Part shown: piece after piece, positions 21,976-31,709 of the stretch | How positions within the stretch are numbered: position 1 is the stretch's first letter | Layout: the number at the start of each line of letters is the position of its first letter | DNA from: Undaria pinnatifida | Taxonomy: Eukaryota; Sar; Phaeophyceae; Laminariales; Alariaceae | NCBI GenBank assembly: GCA_012845835.1 | Contig: JABAKD010000024.1 | Location: 7,033,103 to 7,097,102, forward strand | Length of the DNA: 64,000 nucleotides | Reading direction: 5' to 3' | Translations under genes and position numbers: made by a program | The notes under the pieces: model-generated | What the model saw: the letters and a program-made list of their open reading frames with translations, nothing else | Told to the model about the DNA's origin: nothing | Databases searched by the model: none

Positions 21976-22360
21976 GTTTCGTCAAGCTGTCAGCTCCTTC
22001 GTTGGGGACGCCGATCGAAGGTGAATCACAGGTGCCCGCGTCACACCAGTCACATACACGAGGGTTGTCGCCGCTTCCCCCGTGCTTCTTGTTAAGGTTA
22101 TGAAAAGCTTGGCACGTGGAAAGGTCGTCACTCCTGCAGGTGTCGCACACGGCGTACTGGGAATTCCTGTTTTTTCTAGTTCGTGCGATGAGGAAGCCGT
22201 CACAACCCTTGCTCGGGCACGGCCAATCAGGATTGCCAGAAGAAGCTGAGTCCCGTTCTTGCCCGACCAGCGTCCACACGCCTGATCCTGAACCTCCACC
22301 ACCCCCACTGTTGGCGGAGCCTCCTCCCGCACTAGCCTTGGTCCGCTTCGCAAATTTCAA
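21976..22360 (-). CDS. Possible internal exon, Cys-rich putative zinc-binding protein
   Basis: On the minus strand an open frame starts after a plausible acceptor (TTTATAG before 22,360) and ends at a strong donor (AAAC/GTGAGT, 21,975-21,970). The first third is Gly/Ser-rich and looks like a linker. Then follows WPCPSKGCDGFLIARTRK with AVCDTCRSD, a C-x4-C ... C-x2-C arrangement like a zinc ribbon, and VCDWCDAGTC, another Cys cluster. There is no ATG in the exon, so neighbouring exons must exist, but I could not find them. It could be a host gene or a domesticated or decayed transposon gene. Confidence 0.5.
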
Positions 22361-22535
22361 CTATAAATTGTTATTGCCGATCCGGCATATTTCAAATTCA
22401 ATTTGTTTGCAGCCGTCAACGGCAATTCCCTCTCAACAGCCAGCAATAGGCCAACTTCAAATGTAAAACAAAAGTACAAAAAAGAAGTTGCTGGAAAAAA
22501 AGCAAAACAAAAATATCAGAGAGCAAGAAGTAAAA

Positions 22536-22925
22536 AGATCAGAGAACGAGAGCTAAAAGAATTAGACTATAGGGAAAGCAAGGAAGGCAAGGAACTTCGG
22601 GACGGTTCTTTTCCCCAGCAACTAATTTTTGTTTCGGCAATTACGGGCTAAGAAGGGCTGAGAGGGGGGAGGATATGCCGAGCGAGACCTCCAAGGGGGT
22701 CAAGGACTAAGTAATTAAGTTCATTAAAAAAGATCAGAGAATGAGAGCTAAAATAATTAGACTATAATAGGGAAAGCAAAGAAGGCAAGGAACTTCGGGA
22801 CGGTTCTTTTCCCCAGCAACTAATTTTCTTTTCGGCAATTACGGGCTGAGAAGGGCTGAGAGGGGGGAGGATATGCCGAGCGAGACCTCCGAGGGGGTCG
22901 AGGACTAAGTAATTAAGTTTATGAT
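22536..22925 (+). repeat. Two tandem copies of a 195 bp unit
   Basis: AGATCAGAGAACGAGAGCTA begins at 22,536 and again (AGATCAGAGAATGAGAGC) at 22,731. The units are over 90% alike by eye, with single-base differences and a small TAA insertion. Each ends ...GAGGACTAAGTAATTAAGTT. Each contains a polypurine stretch and GGGCTGAGAGGGGGGAGGAT. Confidence 0.9.
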
Positions 22926-22983
22926 ATGAGCTGCACTTTGGTTCATTTTTATTCAACCATTTTCCCTCAGTTCCAGAGAGTTA

Positions 22984-23772
22984 GGCCATTTCCTATACAG
23001 TCGGATTTGTCAGTCGAAAACGGCCTTTTTTGAGTGAAAGCCCAAATAAATTGAGCTTTATTAAACAGTTGAAAAAGGGCTTTTTCGACTCAACTTTTTT
23101 CGACTGAGAATTCCGACTGGCGGATCCAGTCGAAAAACTCGACTTTTTTTACTGGAGCCTCCTGTCGAAAAACCCAGTCGAAAAAGTTCCACGTGTTTTT
23201 AAACCGATCGCATCGTTCATCCCACCACCAAACACACACCGACACGACCACACGGCCACACACCCATACCAGGTACCACACTGCAGTATCATACAAGGCG
23301 CTGACGCTGGCGTGGCTATCACTGCTGTTGCTTCTCGCAGCAAGTCAGCGTGGCGCATTCCTAGTTCCGCTCGCCAGAAGCGTGTATCACACGACGGCAG
23401 CAGCGCTCGGTATCATTCCCATGCTGCCAACAACGGCTGCGCCTGCTGTAGCTTTGGCAGCTCTCGGCTGAGTGCCACTCCACGAACGTAGCTTTGGCCG
23501 CTTTCGGCTGAGCCCAAAGCCACCAACTCGCTGGGACGTGGGTTCGTCGAGCCGTTGCTTGCGGAGAAAGCGCGAAGCACAGAGCTGCCAACCGATTTCG
23601 ACTGCTGTACAGCAGTAGTCCCTCACACCAACCGCCTCTAGGAAGAGCACAAAAAATATAAAATCGACTCGACTGGCGATAAGAACAAGGACCAGAAGAT
23701 TCCAGTGGAAAAAAAGTCCAGTCGAAGAGGGCCGTTTTCGACCGGCGGAATCCGACTGTATAAGAAATGGCC
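22984..23772. mobile_element. MITE with long TIRs and TTA target duplications (PIF/Harbinger-like)
   Basis: The left end reads GGCCATTTCCTATACAGTCG then GATT..GTCGAAAACGGCC. The right end, complemented, reads GGCCATTTCTTATACAGTCG then GATT..GTCGAAAACGGCC, giving inverted ends of about 45 bp. Both ends abut TTA (22,981-22,983 and 23,773-23,775), a three-base target duplication. TTA/TAA targets and ends starting GG are typical of PIF/Harbinger; that assignment is inference. Many copies of CCAGTCGAAAAA lie just inside the ends, probably sub-terminal binding sites. The interior (~400 bp) has no transposase frame, so it is non-autonomous. Confidence 0.85.
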
Positions 23773-23775
23773 TTA

Positions 23776-25232
23776 AGAAAAAATGTTTACTGCCGAAAGC
23801 ATGACTTTTGCACCTGGTCGTTGGAGAAGATCACGGTGGCATTGTTTGGTGTACATATTAGCGGTCTATACTACTTAATATTGATAAATGGTGCCTTGTA
23901 CGTGGTCGTGTTTGTACATCTGTTTTGGTTGGCCGGGACAAGTTTACATACGATCGTATACGTATGCATCCGGGCTTAATTTTTTTGTTGCAACAACGAG
24001 ATGTGATTGATAGGGTGGTTGCGTTTTTAACACACAACTGAATTTTCAACCCTGCCTGGTGTTATGCCTGCATTAATACAGTACCTGTGGTACCAGGTAT
24101 GAGAATCGTGGTATTATATTGACGTATTTTCTGGGCAATAGTGGATGATAAGATTGTGTTCACTCCCCCCCCCCCCCCCAATGCCGTACATAAAAGAGGT
24201 ATCAGGGGGGAAGGGTAGATGGATATAAGGCTTATATTATATGAGTTTCGACGAAATCTTCGATCTCACAGCTGGAGTGTATTTTCATTTTTTATAATAA
24301 TATCCACAGGTGATCACACGTCACGTACGAACGAACGCACAGCAGTAGTATACGAGCAAAATATTTGTTGTTTTTGGGAACGTTTGACTAGGAAATTTGA
24401 GATTTTTATCTTTGAGCTGGTGGGGCGGAAAGATAGATATATCGTTCGTCCACGTGACATATTCTTTTCAGCTCGCGGAGACATCACCGTTGTAGTCTTG
24501 CGATGAACTCCTGGTGATATGAATTGGAGGTCGAGCTGGCAGGATGCTTGATTTTTTTTGAACACGGAGGAGAGTAGGTAGGTATGATGAATGCTGGCTT
24601 CCATAATTAGTTGAAAGAGCACATGCCCTAATTAAAGTGTCCTGTAATACCAACGCGTGTTGAGAGCTTGCTATGGACTAAACCAGAGCGGAACTGGTAT
24701 GGACAAAATGTGGCATGTAGTGGCTTGACTCCGGAGTGGGGGAGTTATGTCTTACCTGGTAGCTCATATTTAGGGTCATGAAATCATATTTGAAAGCGGT
24801 GCTCTTCTTACTTTTTTATTTGAATTTATTTGAGGATGGTACTTTTGAGTTTGCAGGAACGGATGTAGGATGGCGTGAGTAGTATTGTGACAGTTGTCGC
24901 GACGACGAGCAGAAGGGATCCGATGTAGAAATGACTATTTGCTCGCATCTATGTCCGAGAATGAAACTCGGGTCTGCGTTGATACCAATAGTTGTAGTAG
25001 TTTTAATTTTGCCTGGGGCATGTTGAAAGCAGGAGTATTAATTACCACCAGAATTTTGCTTGACAGAAGGTTTGGAAGCATATTAATCTGGGGGAACAGT
25101 ATTGGTTGTTTTCGAGTAGTGGAAGACGAAAATTGATACCTGGTATTTTTTATCTTGATTTGAGAATTGAATTTGCTTGATCGAAGGCTTATAATTTGAG
25201 GTGCAATATTGGTGGTTTTTTACGGGGGGTTA
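23776..25232. other. Non-coding region with a family-1 end fragment
   Basis: 24,167-24,179 is a C run. 24,238-24,292 is an inverted family-1 start (complement: AAAATACACTCCAGCTGTG AGATCGAAGATTTCGTCG). Small open frames at 23,767-23,979, 24,219-24,506 and 24,894-25,136 show no domain. I see no gene. Confidence 0.5.
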
Positions 25233-25278
25233 TTTTATCGACGCGTATGAAAATACGCGGAAGTGTGGTGAGCTAAAG
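25233..25278 (+). repeat. Left half of the target repeat of YR element 1
   Basis: TCGACGCGTATGAAAATACG CGGAAGTGTGGTGAGCTAAAG ends where the A1 repeat begins. The matching right half (CTATATTTTTCCCCATCCGCC GGAGGATG) resumes at 31,677. Intact relatives are at 47,538-47,612 and, inverted, at 16,765-16,857. Confidence 0.88.
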
Positions 25279-25488
25279 CAGAATATTATCGAAGTATGAG
25301 AAAACATGGGTTTTGTACGTACGTAAGAAGTTTGACCAATCAGATCAATGCGGTAATTCATAGTCGTATGAGTGATAGCCTTGGGTACACCTGGTCCAGT
25401 TGTGCAGGCGACGACCTGCACGCGGAGCGCGTAGGGGAGCAGAGTCAGAGCTACAGGTCCAAGGTGTGATACAGACTAGTTTAAGTTC
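25279..25488 (+). repeat. A1 repeat of YR element 1
   Basis: From CAGAATATTATCGAAGTATG to ACAGACTAGTTTAAGTTC. It also occurs as A2 at 30,764-30,973 and in element 2 at 37,162-37,372 and 42,449-42,659. In PAT/Ngaro elements A and B repeats allow a circular cDNA intermediate to be rebuilt. It probably also holds the promoter, but no TATA box stands out. Confidence 0.93.
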
Positions 25489-25503
25489 GTGCACTCCTCG
25501 ACG

Positions 25504-26962
25504 ATGGAAGAGTGCAAATCACCGGAGGCCGAAGCTCTCGTGGCTGCTGTACGCGGTCCTAATCAGGCTGCCTCGGATGCTACGAGAGTCGAGGCAGAGG
25601 CTTATGCTGCTGTCGCTGCTGTGCAAGCTGGGGTCGACGCTCGCCGTGCCGAAGCTCTGGCTGCTGTGCAAGCTGAGTCCGAAGGTCGCCGTGCCGCAGC
25701 AGCTTCGGTTGCTGCTACTACTGCGCCTGCGGCACCATCTTTATTCAGCCCCAGTCCCGCTGGGTCCGAGGCTGCGGGAGTCACATCGGCCGAAGTGCTG
25801 AGCTGGCAAGGGCAGGTGTCTGGCGAGTTCGCTCGGATAGGCGCAGACATGATCCGCCTCAAGGCAACGATGGATCGGCTGCTCGCATCCGTTGAAACCT
25901 TGCAGAATGCGGTCGCCGGCGGCGCATCAAGAGCCGAGAACATGAAGGCCATGGTACAGCAGCTCATGGACATCGTTGGTGATCGGCAGCCGGCTCCACG
26001 GGACAGTGGGGATGCGAGGGAGCGCCCACTCCAGAAGTCGCAAATAACCGACGATGCGGCGCTCTGGAAGAAGATGGCGTCTAGAAAACATTGGGTGCTC
26101 CGCGGGCGCATACCTCCCAACATTGGCGACTCGGCGGCGGATATTCAGTGCTTCGTAGGCGAGGCCGTCAACGTCACGACGTCAGTGGCTACCCAGCTCC
26201 GCGCTATCAGTGACTTTGACGTTCGTGCGTACGGGCCGCGGGCGGAAGGGATGGTCGACCACCTGCTGATGGTCGCTGACCGCCTTGATTTTGTTGCGCC
26301 AGGCCCCTGTGGCGGTCCTGTCAGTTGGATTTTCCCTCGATAGCGACGGCGACCGTCACTGCCGGGAGAGGGTGGCAACGATCAATGCCGCCTTCACGTC
26401 GGCGTCGGCCGACCTACGCCGGCATACCCTGAGCAATATTATCCTACTCTCTGGACCCGCGGCGCGGGCTGTCATGAGCGAGATGGTAAACGACGATCTT
26501 CGCCTGTGGGTCAACGACCTCATGCGATTTGCACAGCAAGTCCGCCCGCCGATGGTGCCCCCTCCGTCCGACTTCACGTTCTCGATGCCGCCTGTGCCTT
26601 CGTTCAAGCGCACGAGCGCCTTTTGCTCTAGCGGGGGAGACGTGCTCAAGCTCGTCGAAGGATTGCACGACCCCCGCGACAGCCAGGACGGGCCGTCCAA
26701 GAGAAAAAGCAACCCGGCCAGCCCCGGTACACCAAAGAAAAAAATCGCTCCCCAGTGCCGGCAGTTTGCTTCTCTGGGCCGATGCCGGTTCTCCAACTGC
26801 AAATTCTTGCATTCGGCTCCCCCGGCCGACGCCACTTCACTCGATGCCCTCCGCGACAGTGGCAGTGCGGCGGCGCCGGCTGTTGGGTCGCGGGCGTTGG
26901 CGTTGCGCTCAGAGCCCCGCGGTGGGTCCGGAGGTGGTAGTGGCGGCGCGGGTTCTGGATGA
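25504..26962 (+). pseudogene. Gag-like gene of YR element 1, CCCH zinc finger, one frameshift
   Basis: The ATG at 25,504 follows A1 by 15 bp. The first ~110 residues are Ala-rich with tandem AVQAxVxARRAEALAAVQAE-type repeats and probably coiled coil. Then come a conserved block HWVLRGRIPPNIGDSAADIQ (about 26,088), CFVGEAVNVTTSVATQL and DVRAYGPRAEGMVDHLLMVA. A one-base insertion near 26,295 (element 2 lacks it) shifts into the frame that ends at 26,962. The C-terminal part has a basic stretch and CRQFASLGRCRFSNCKFLH, a C-x8-C-x4-C-x3-H finger, followed by a Gly-rich tail. It likely coats element RNA. Gag finger motifs are more often CCHC, so the CCCH form is notable. Confidence 0.85.
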
Positions 26963-27118
26963 GGACACGGGCCCTTCCTGTCGGTCGGGCCAACACCTCG
27001 TAGGGGGGCGGCTGCTGAGCGTGCCGTTGGTAGAGCGGCGACGGCGCCGGGGGCCAGCGGGGGAGCGGGGGACCGGCCGGCCACCCAAGGCGTAGGGGGG
27101 GGGCTGCGTGGGCGTGCG

Positions 27119-28630
27119 TTGGTAGCTCTGGCTGGCGATGGGGGTGTGGGGCGGGCTCGCGCGGCGGTGGCTCCGGGCTCGGTTCCCTTCGAAGAGAAAG
27201 GTACGGTTTCTTGTGTGCGTGTGCGTGATGTGCCTGCTGATTTGCTGCGTGTACAAGGGGCGGTTGTTGGCGTACGTTCGGGTGCCTTGCGACTCGCTTG
27301 GTTGGATGCTTGGGCGGTTGTGGTGCAGTCGATGGCCGACCAAGGCTCCGCGAGCCTCGGTCATCTCGCATCGGTAAGCTCCTCCCTCTTGAGACAGTGT
27401 CAGGGCAGCGTTGCCCAACGTACGTCCACCATCGGCCCTTCACTGTTTTCGCCGCATATTAACGTGGCTACCGTACGGCACTGGTTTGGATCAGTCAAGA
27501 AATTTCCCTCTACCCCCTTACTACTTCGCGTGTTGGCGCCGGGCGCACCAGTGGGGGTATCGGGGGGGGGGGATCTGACCGCTGAACTCGCTTATGGTAA
27601 TCACCCAGGAATCGCACAACACGACGTCGCGATCCACCAAAAGATTTGCGAGGACGTCGTGTACGGCCGCGCATTGGTATTTGATCTGCATTTCGCTGGC
27701 GAAATGTTGGGGCTTCGTATTTCACCGCTTGGCGTCGTTCTAAAACCCAAATTTCGGAATATTCACGACCTCACGTTTGCGCGCGCGGGGGGTCGGACCA
27801 GTGTTAACGGTGACACGGATTTTGATTCCGCGCCACCGTCCGAGCTCGGGCACGTGCTTCGTGAGGTTTTACTACGAGTAATGTTTTTGAGACAGACCCA
27901 CGGTAGTAATGCTCGAATCCTCTTGTGCCGTGTGGACGTCAAAGATGCGTTTCGACATGTTTTGGTTGACCCGGCAGGTGCGCCGGCTTTCGGTTACGTG
28001 TTCGGTGATCGCGTCGTCGTGGATTTACGCTTGCAATTTGGGTGGCGTAATAGCCCGGGGTTTTGGGGGTTGATGGCATCCGCGCTCGAGCATGCTCACA
28101 CCCACTCTACGTTTCAAGGCGCAGATGTTTCCCAACAAGGGGCTGCGGCCGTCGCGCACGTCCGAATTTCCCCGCCGCGGGGGGTTCCAGTTGTTTCTAT
28201 CCCGGGCGATTGTGGACCTGTCTCTGGCTCTGGTGGCAACGCCGGGAACTACTTCTTTGTGAGATATTACGTAGACGATGGCATTCTCGTCGAAATGCAA
28301 GGGTGGCCGGACGGTCGCCGTTGTTTGCGCGCTGTCCAGTCGCTGACATCGGACCATTTTCGCTTGTTGGGCGAACGTGGCGTCTCTGATCCACCCCTCC
28401 TGTCCGTCAGAAAAATCACTGACTGGGACACGGAACTGGAGGTGTTGGGTTGGATAATTGACACAGAGGCGCTTACGGTCACGTTGCCGTCCCATAAGCG
28501 CCTCAAGCTGCAAGATCTCCTTGCGGAGTGGCCCTCGTCTCGTACATCTGCTTCAGCGAGGCAGGTGTCGCAGCTCGTTGGCTTCCTTATACATGTCTCT
28601 TTTGCTGTGCGTCCGGGGCGGTTTTTGTGA
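27119..28630 (+). CDS. Reverse transcriptase of YR element 1
   Basis: The frame is open from 27,119 with no in-frame ATG near its start, so translation probably depends on gag by frameshift or re-initiation; the true start is uncertain. About 120 N-terminal residues have no known domain. RT motifs follow in order: GVVLKPKFRNIHDLTF (about residues 203-218), RVDVKDAFRHVLVDP (motif A, ~271), LQFGWRNSPGFWG (motif B, ~305), YYVDDGILVE (catalytic V-D-D, ~382), then LEVLGWIIDT and a Lys-rich thumb. The RIRDLTF-like and FGWRNSP motifs are characteristic of DIRS/Ngaro RTs. The frame ends at a premature TGA at 28,628 caused by loss of one C (element 2 reads TTTTTCGTGAAC), which separates it from RNase H. 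Confidence 0.92.
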   Translation: MVALAGDGGVGRARAAVAPGSVPFEEKGTVSCVRVRDVPADLLRVQGAVVGVRSGALRLAWLDAWAVVVQSMADQGSASLGHLASVSSSLLRQCQGSVAQRTSTIGPSLFSPHINVATVRHWFGSVKKFPSTPLLLRVLAPGAPVGVSGGGDLTAELAYGNHPGIAQHDVAIHQKICEDVVYGRALVFDLHFAGEMLGLRISPLGVVLKPKFRNIHDLTFARAGGRTSVNGDTDFDSAPPSELGHVLREVLLRVMFLRQTHGSNARILLCRVDVKDAFRHVLVDPAGAPAFGYVFGDRVVVDLRLQFGWRNSPGFWGLMASALEHAHTHSTFQGADVSQQGAAAVAHVRISPPRGVPVVSIPGDCGPVSGSGGNAGNYFFVRYYVDDGILVEMQGWPDGRRCLRAVQSLTSDHFRLLGERGVSDPPLLSVRKITDWDTELEVLGWIIDTEALTVTLPSHKRLKLQDLLAEWPSSRTSASARQVSQLVGFLIHVSFAVRPGRFL

Positions 28631-29442
28631 ACCGTGTGCTGGCTTCGGTGGGTATGCCGCGCATATCTGCCGGAGCCGATTTTGGTTTTCGAACAGCCTA
28701 CCCCGGGCGGCGCCTCGTCTTGGGACCCGAGTTTCACGGGGACCTCGAGTTTTGGCGGTGGTTTGTTGAGGAGGGATTGGACGCGCGCGGTGGAACCTTG
28801 TCGGCTCCGATGTATCATTTTCTTGAGCGCCCCTCCCAACGTACTCTATTTTCGGATGCATCCAAAACCGCTGTCGGGGGTTTCTGCCTCGAAACTGGGG
28901 TATACTGGAGATACGATCTTGACGCCGGGGAACGATCTCGCTTTTGTGGGTCGAGCAAGTCAGTTGCAGGCGAGAACGATATATCAATTAACGTCCTCGA
29001 ACTGCTAGGTATTGTCGTCTCCGCTTGGGTCCTCGTATCGCTGTGTGCCGAGCGCCCGGCCGCGTTGGGGGACTGCGTGTTGTTGCGTGGCGACAACGAA
29101 GCAGCCGTAGAGTGGGTACGGCGGTGTCGAGGTGGCAAGGAGCCGAGATCGGGCGCGCTGATGCGCCTCCTTGGTGTGCTCGAATTGTCTTCTGGCTGGC
29201 ACTTTGACGCGAAACATGTACGGGGTATTTTTAACGTTGCCGCTGACGGTATCTCACGCTGGGATCGCGCTTCCGTCCTCGTTAATCTGCACGCTCTTCG
29301 ACCGGATGTTCCGTGGCAGGAGCAAGATCTGGGGGCCGCGGGCATATCCCTATGTACTTCGGTGTTGGCTTCGAACTCATGCGACACGCCATTGCGGCCT
29401 CGTCTGAACGCACTTATCAGGGGCCTTTTGGCGCATGGGTAG
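28631..29442 (+). pseudogene. RNase H of YR element 1 (separated by a frameshift)
   Basis: The frame continues the RT protein after the one-base deletion. It shows LFSDASKTAVGGFC (first Asp, about 28,849), INVLELLGIVVSAWV (Glu), LLRGDNEAAVEWVRR (Asp) and HVRGIFNVAADGISR (C-terminal His/Asp motif, about 29,215-29,265), the RNase H pattern of DIRS-order elements. It ends at 29,442 and overlaps the start of the YR frame by about 130 bp in a different frame. All catalytic positions are intact. Confidence 0.9.
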
Positions 29443-30470
29443 AATATCGGGTACGTTGTGGTTTGCCAGTGTTTCTCGATCGGTGCCGAGACGGCATGGC
29501 TAACGTTTGGCATGTGTTTGAGTACGTCGCGTACGCCTTTTCGACCAAGAAATTGCGGTCGGCAACTATTGAGAGCAATTTGTCAGCGATCAAGTTCTTT
29601 CACCGTATTTCGAGAGGTTTCGAGATCGACACCACTCATCCCGTGATTGCTAATGCCCTTAAAGCCGTCGCTCGTTTGCATGCTGACGTTGGCAACCAGG
29701 CAACCGTGCGGCGGCCCGTTTCGTGGGATATGCTGCTCGCGGGCGAGAAACTGATCCCCTCGTGGCGTGCCGGGGGTCGTGTTTTGTGGCTTGCCCTGTG
29801 CGCTTCGTTCTGTCTCTTGACTCGCGCGTCAGAAATGTTTGCGGAAACCCGGTTACGAGTTCACGAGACTTATTGTTTGCGGCGTGCTGATGCTGCCTTC
29901 TTTCGCGGAAATATTCAGCTTACCGTTGCGCAGTGGTCAACAGCAGATCGTGTTGAGGTTCGGTTTCGCGGTTCGAAGGGTGACCAACTGCGGAAAGGGG
30001 CGGTTGTCACGCGTGTGCGAAAGGGTCCGTCGATGTGCGTGGGGGAAGGTGGCGGCGCCGTCGATCTCATGATCGAATTGATGTCTTGTTACTTGTTTCT
30101 TCCCTCTTCGGCCCCCCTGGTTGCGTTTGGCGTTGGTAACGGCAGATGGTCCATGTGGACACAACATCAAGCAACGACAGCTTTGCGGAAAGTGGTTGCG
30201 TTGGCGGGTGTGCGTGCGGAGGAGTACGCCTTGCACTCCCTGAGGATTGGAGGCGCAACGCACTTGTCGGCGGGGGGCGCAACACCGGAGGTGTTGCAGC
30301 GCGAGGGCCGATGGGCGTGCAATGCTTATAAGACGTATGTCCGTAGTCACGGAAAGGACGCCAGTTGGGTAGCAAGTGTTATGTCCCAGGACGGAATTAG
30401 CGGTGGGGTTCAGCCGGGGCAGGGCACCGAGTGGGGGCGAATTAACCCACCCTTAGATCCGACTAGTTAG
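29313..30470 (+). CDS. Tyrosine recombinase of YR element 1
   Basis: A 385-residue open frame. The N-terminal ~150 residues resemble the SAM-like core-binding domain (AIAASSERTYQGPFGAWVEY, then STKKLRSATIESNLSAIKFF). The catalytic domain has CLLTRASEMF (first Arg, ~170), LHSLRIGGATHL (His 308 and Arg 311) and GRWACNAYKTYVRS (Trp ~334, nucleophile Tyr at 339 or 342). This is the R...H-x-x-R...W...Y set of active tyrosine recombinases. The enzyme would insert the circular cDNA by site-limited strand exchange, explaining the absence of target duplications. No break is visible, so this may be the one intact gene of the element. Confidence 0.94.
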   Translation: MAGARSGGRGHIPMYFGVGFELMRHAIAASSERTYQGPFGAWVEYRVRCGLPVFLDRCRDGMANVWHVFEYVAYAFSTKKLRSATIESNLSAIKFFHRISRGFEIDTTHPVIANALKAVARLHADVGNQATVRRPVSWDMLLAGEKLIPSWRAGGRVLWLALCASFCLLTRASEMFAETRLRVHETYCLRRADAAFFRGNIQLTVAQWSTADRVEVRFRGSKGDQLRKGAVVTRVRKGPSMCVGEGGGAVDLMIELMSCYLFLPSSAPLVAFGVGNGRWSMWTQHQATTALRKVVALAGVRAEEYALHSLRIGGATHLSAGGATPEVLQREGRWACNAYKTYVRSHGKDASWVASVMSQDGISGGVQPGQGTEWGRINPPLDPTS

Positions 30471-30591
30471 GCAAACGCGGAATTACAAAGAAGTGTGTTA
30501 TCCAGTGTGCACTCTACGATTCGCGAGTAGGGGGGGGGCGGGGAGGTGAGACTACATCCGTAATACGGGTCTACTACCAGTTGTGCTGGAG

Positions 30592-30763
30592 GCTGGCGTC
30601 GAGAGTTCGATGTCGCCAGTTGGTTTGGGAGTTGACTCGTGTATAGGGATGTTAGCGGGGGGTTGCGGGCGGGGCAGCCCCGGGGTATTCCCATCTCCAA
30701 CCCCCCTCTCCGGGCGGGGGGTCGCGCATTAATATAATACAACTTCGAAAGCAAAGTGCAAAG
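30592..30763 (+). repeat. B1 repeat of YR element 1
   Basis: From GCTGGCGTCGAGAGTTCGAT to CAACTTCGAAAGCAAAGTGC AAAG. It includes GGGCAGCCCCGGGG and a CCCCCTCTCCGGGCGGGGGG stem. It joins A2 directly as GTGCAAAG/CAGAATATT, which is the sequence expected at the junction of a circular intermediate. Confidence 0.92.
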
Positions 30764-30973
30764 CAGAATATTATCGAAGTATGAGAAAATATGGGTTTTG
30801 TACGTACGTAAGAAGTTTGACCAATCAGATCAATGCGGTAATTCATAGTCGTATGAGTGATAGCCTTGGGTACACCTGGCCCAGTTGTGTAGGCGACGAC
30901 CTGCACGCGGAGCGCGTAGGGGAGCAGAGTCAGAGCTACAGGTCCAAGGTGTGATACAGACTAGTTTAAGTTC
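30764..30973 (+). repeat. A2 repeat of YR element 1
   Basis: Same 210 bp as A1 with about three base differences. It is followed by a 531 bp non-coding spacer (30,974-31,504) shared with element 2 (42,660-43,199), rich in G and T, in which I see no gene. Confidence 0.93.
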
Positions 30974-31504
30974 CCACCCACCCGCCCGTGCTTTTGAGGG
31001 AGTCAGTGGAGGGGGAGTTAATCGGTCGCAGTAACGTTGCGCGTGTTTGTTACTGTTTCGGTAAACGTACTTGTTTGCGCTGAAAATGCGACGGGGTTTC
31101 GTAGATTGCGCAGGTTGCGGTGGGGGCTAGCCGCATCAGTGTTATAGCGTGGTGCAAGGGGTGTTCGTTGTTGCGTCTTTTATTCAGCATGTGTAATATC
31201 TGAGTATCCCCCCGCGCGGTGGGGTTACGTATGACTGTTTTACGCAGATATTTTGTTGACAGTTAACAGCGAACGTCGTGGCGGTGCATCGGCTCGGATT
31301 TAGAGCGCAATCTAAAAGTGTGGGAGAGGGGAATTATCCGTATATGGGCAGGGAAGTGCATTTGATTAATGTACATGGTGTGTGCAGGCGTGCATATATA
31401 TTACACACGTGTGTAGTTTTTTTTTTTATATATATGCTGCACATTATAGGTGGTTGCCTCGTATGTCTTCTTCGAGTTGCCAACGATTGTTCGTCGTTGG
31501 TAGT

Positions 31505-31676
31505 GCTGGCGTCGAGAGTTCGATGTCGCCAGTTGGTTTGGGAGTTGACTCGTGTATACGGATGTTAGCGGGGGGTTGCCGGCGGGGCAGCCCCGGGGTA
31601 TTCCCATCTTCAACCCCCCTCTCCGGGCGGGGGGTTGCGCATTAATATAATACAACTTCGAAAGCGAAGTGCAAAG
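31505..31676 (+). repeat. B2 repeat of YR element 1 (right end)
   Basis: Same 172 bp as B1. It ends GTGCAAAG and abuts the right half of the target repeat (CTATATTTTTCCCC). Confidence 0.92.
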
Positions 31677-31709
31677 CTATATTTTTCCCCATCCGCCGGA
31701 GGATGAAAA

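Larger units (their letters stand above)
25279..31676 (+). mobile_element. YR retrotransposon (PAT/Ngaro-like, split direct repeats), element 1
   Basis: This is a 6,398 bp element with the order A1 (25,279-25,488), gag, RT, RNase H, YR, B1 (30,592-30,763), A2 (30,764-30,973), a 531 bp spacer, B2 (31,505-31,676). A1 and A2 are both 210 bp with about three differences; B1 and B2 are both 172 bp with few differences. This split-direct-repeat layout with a tyrosine recombinase and no integrase or protease defines PAT/Ngaro-type members of the DIRS order. No methyltransferase domain was seen, which points to the Ngaro side. It is inserted without target duplication. Two single-base frameshifts (gag near 26,295, pol near 28,626) make this copy defective. 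Confidence 0.93.

Noticed and set aside
26356..27443. Long minus-strand frames (242 and 265 residues) opposite gag and RT of YR element 1
   Set aside because: They are antisense shadows of GC-rich coding sequence. The plus-strand frames carry the recognisable domains.
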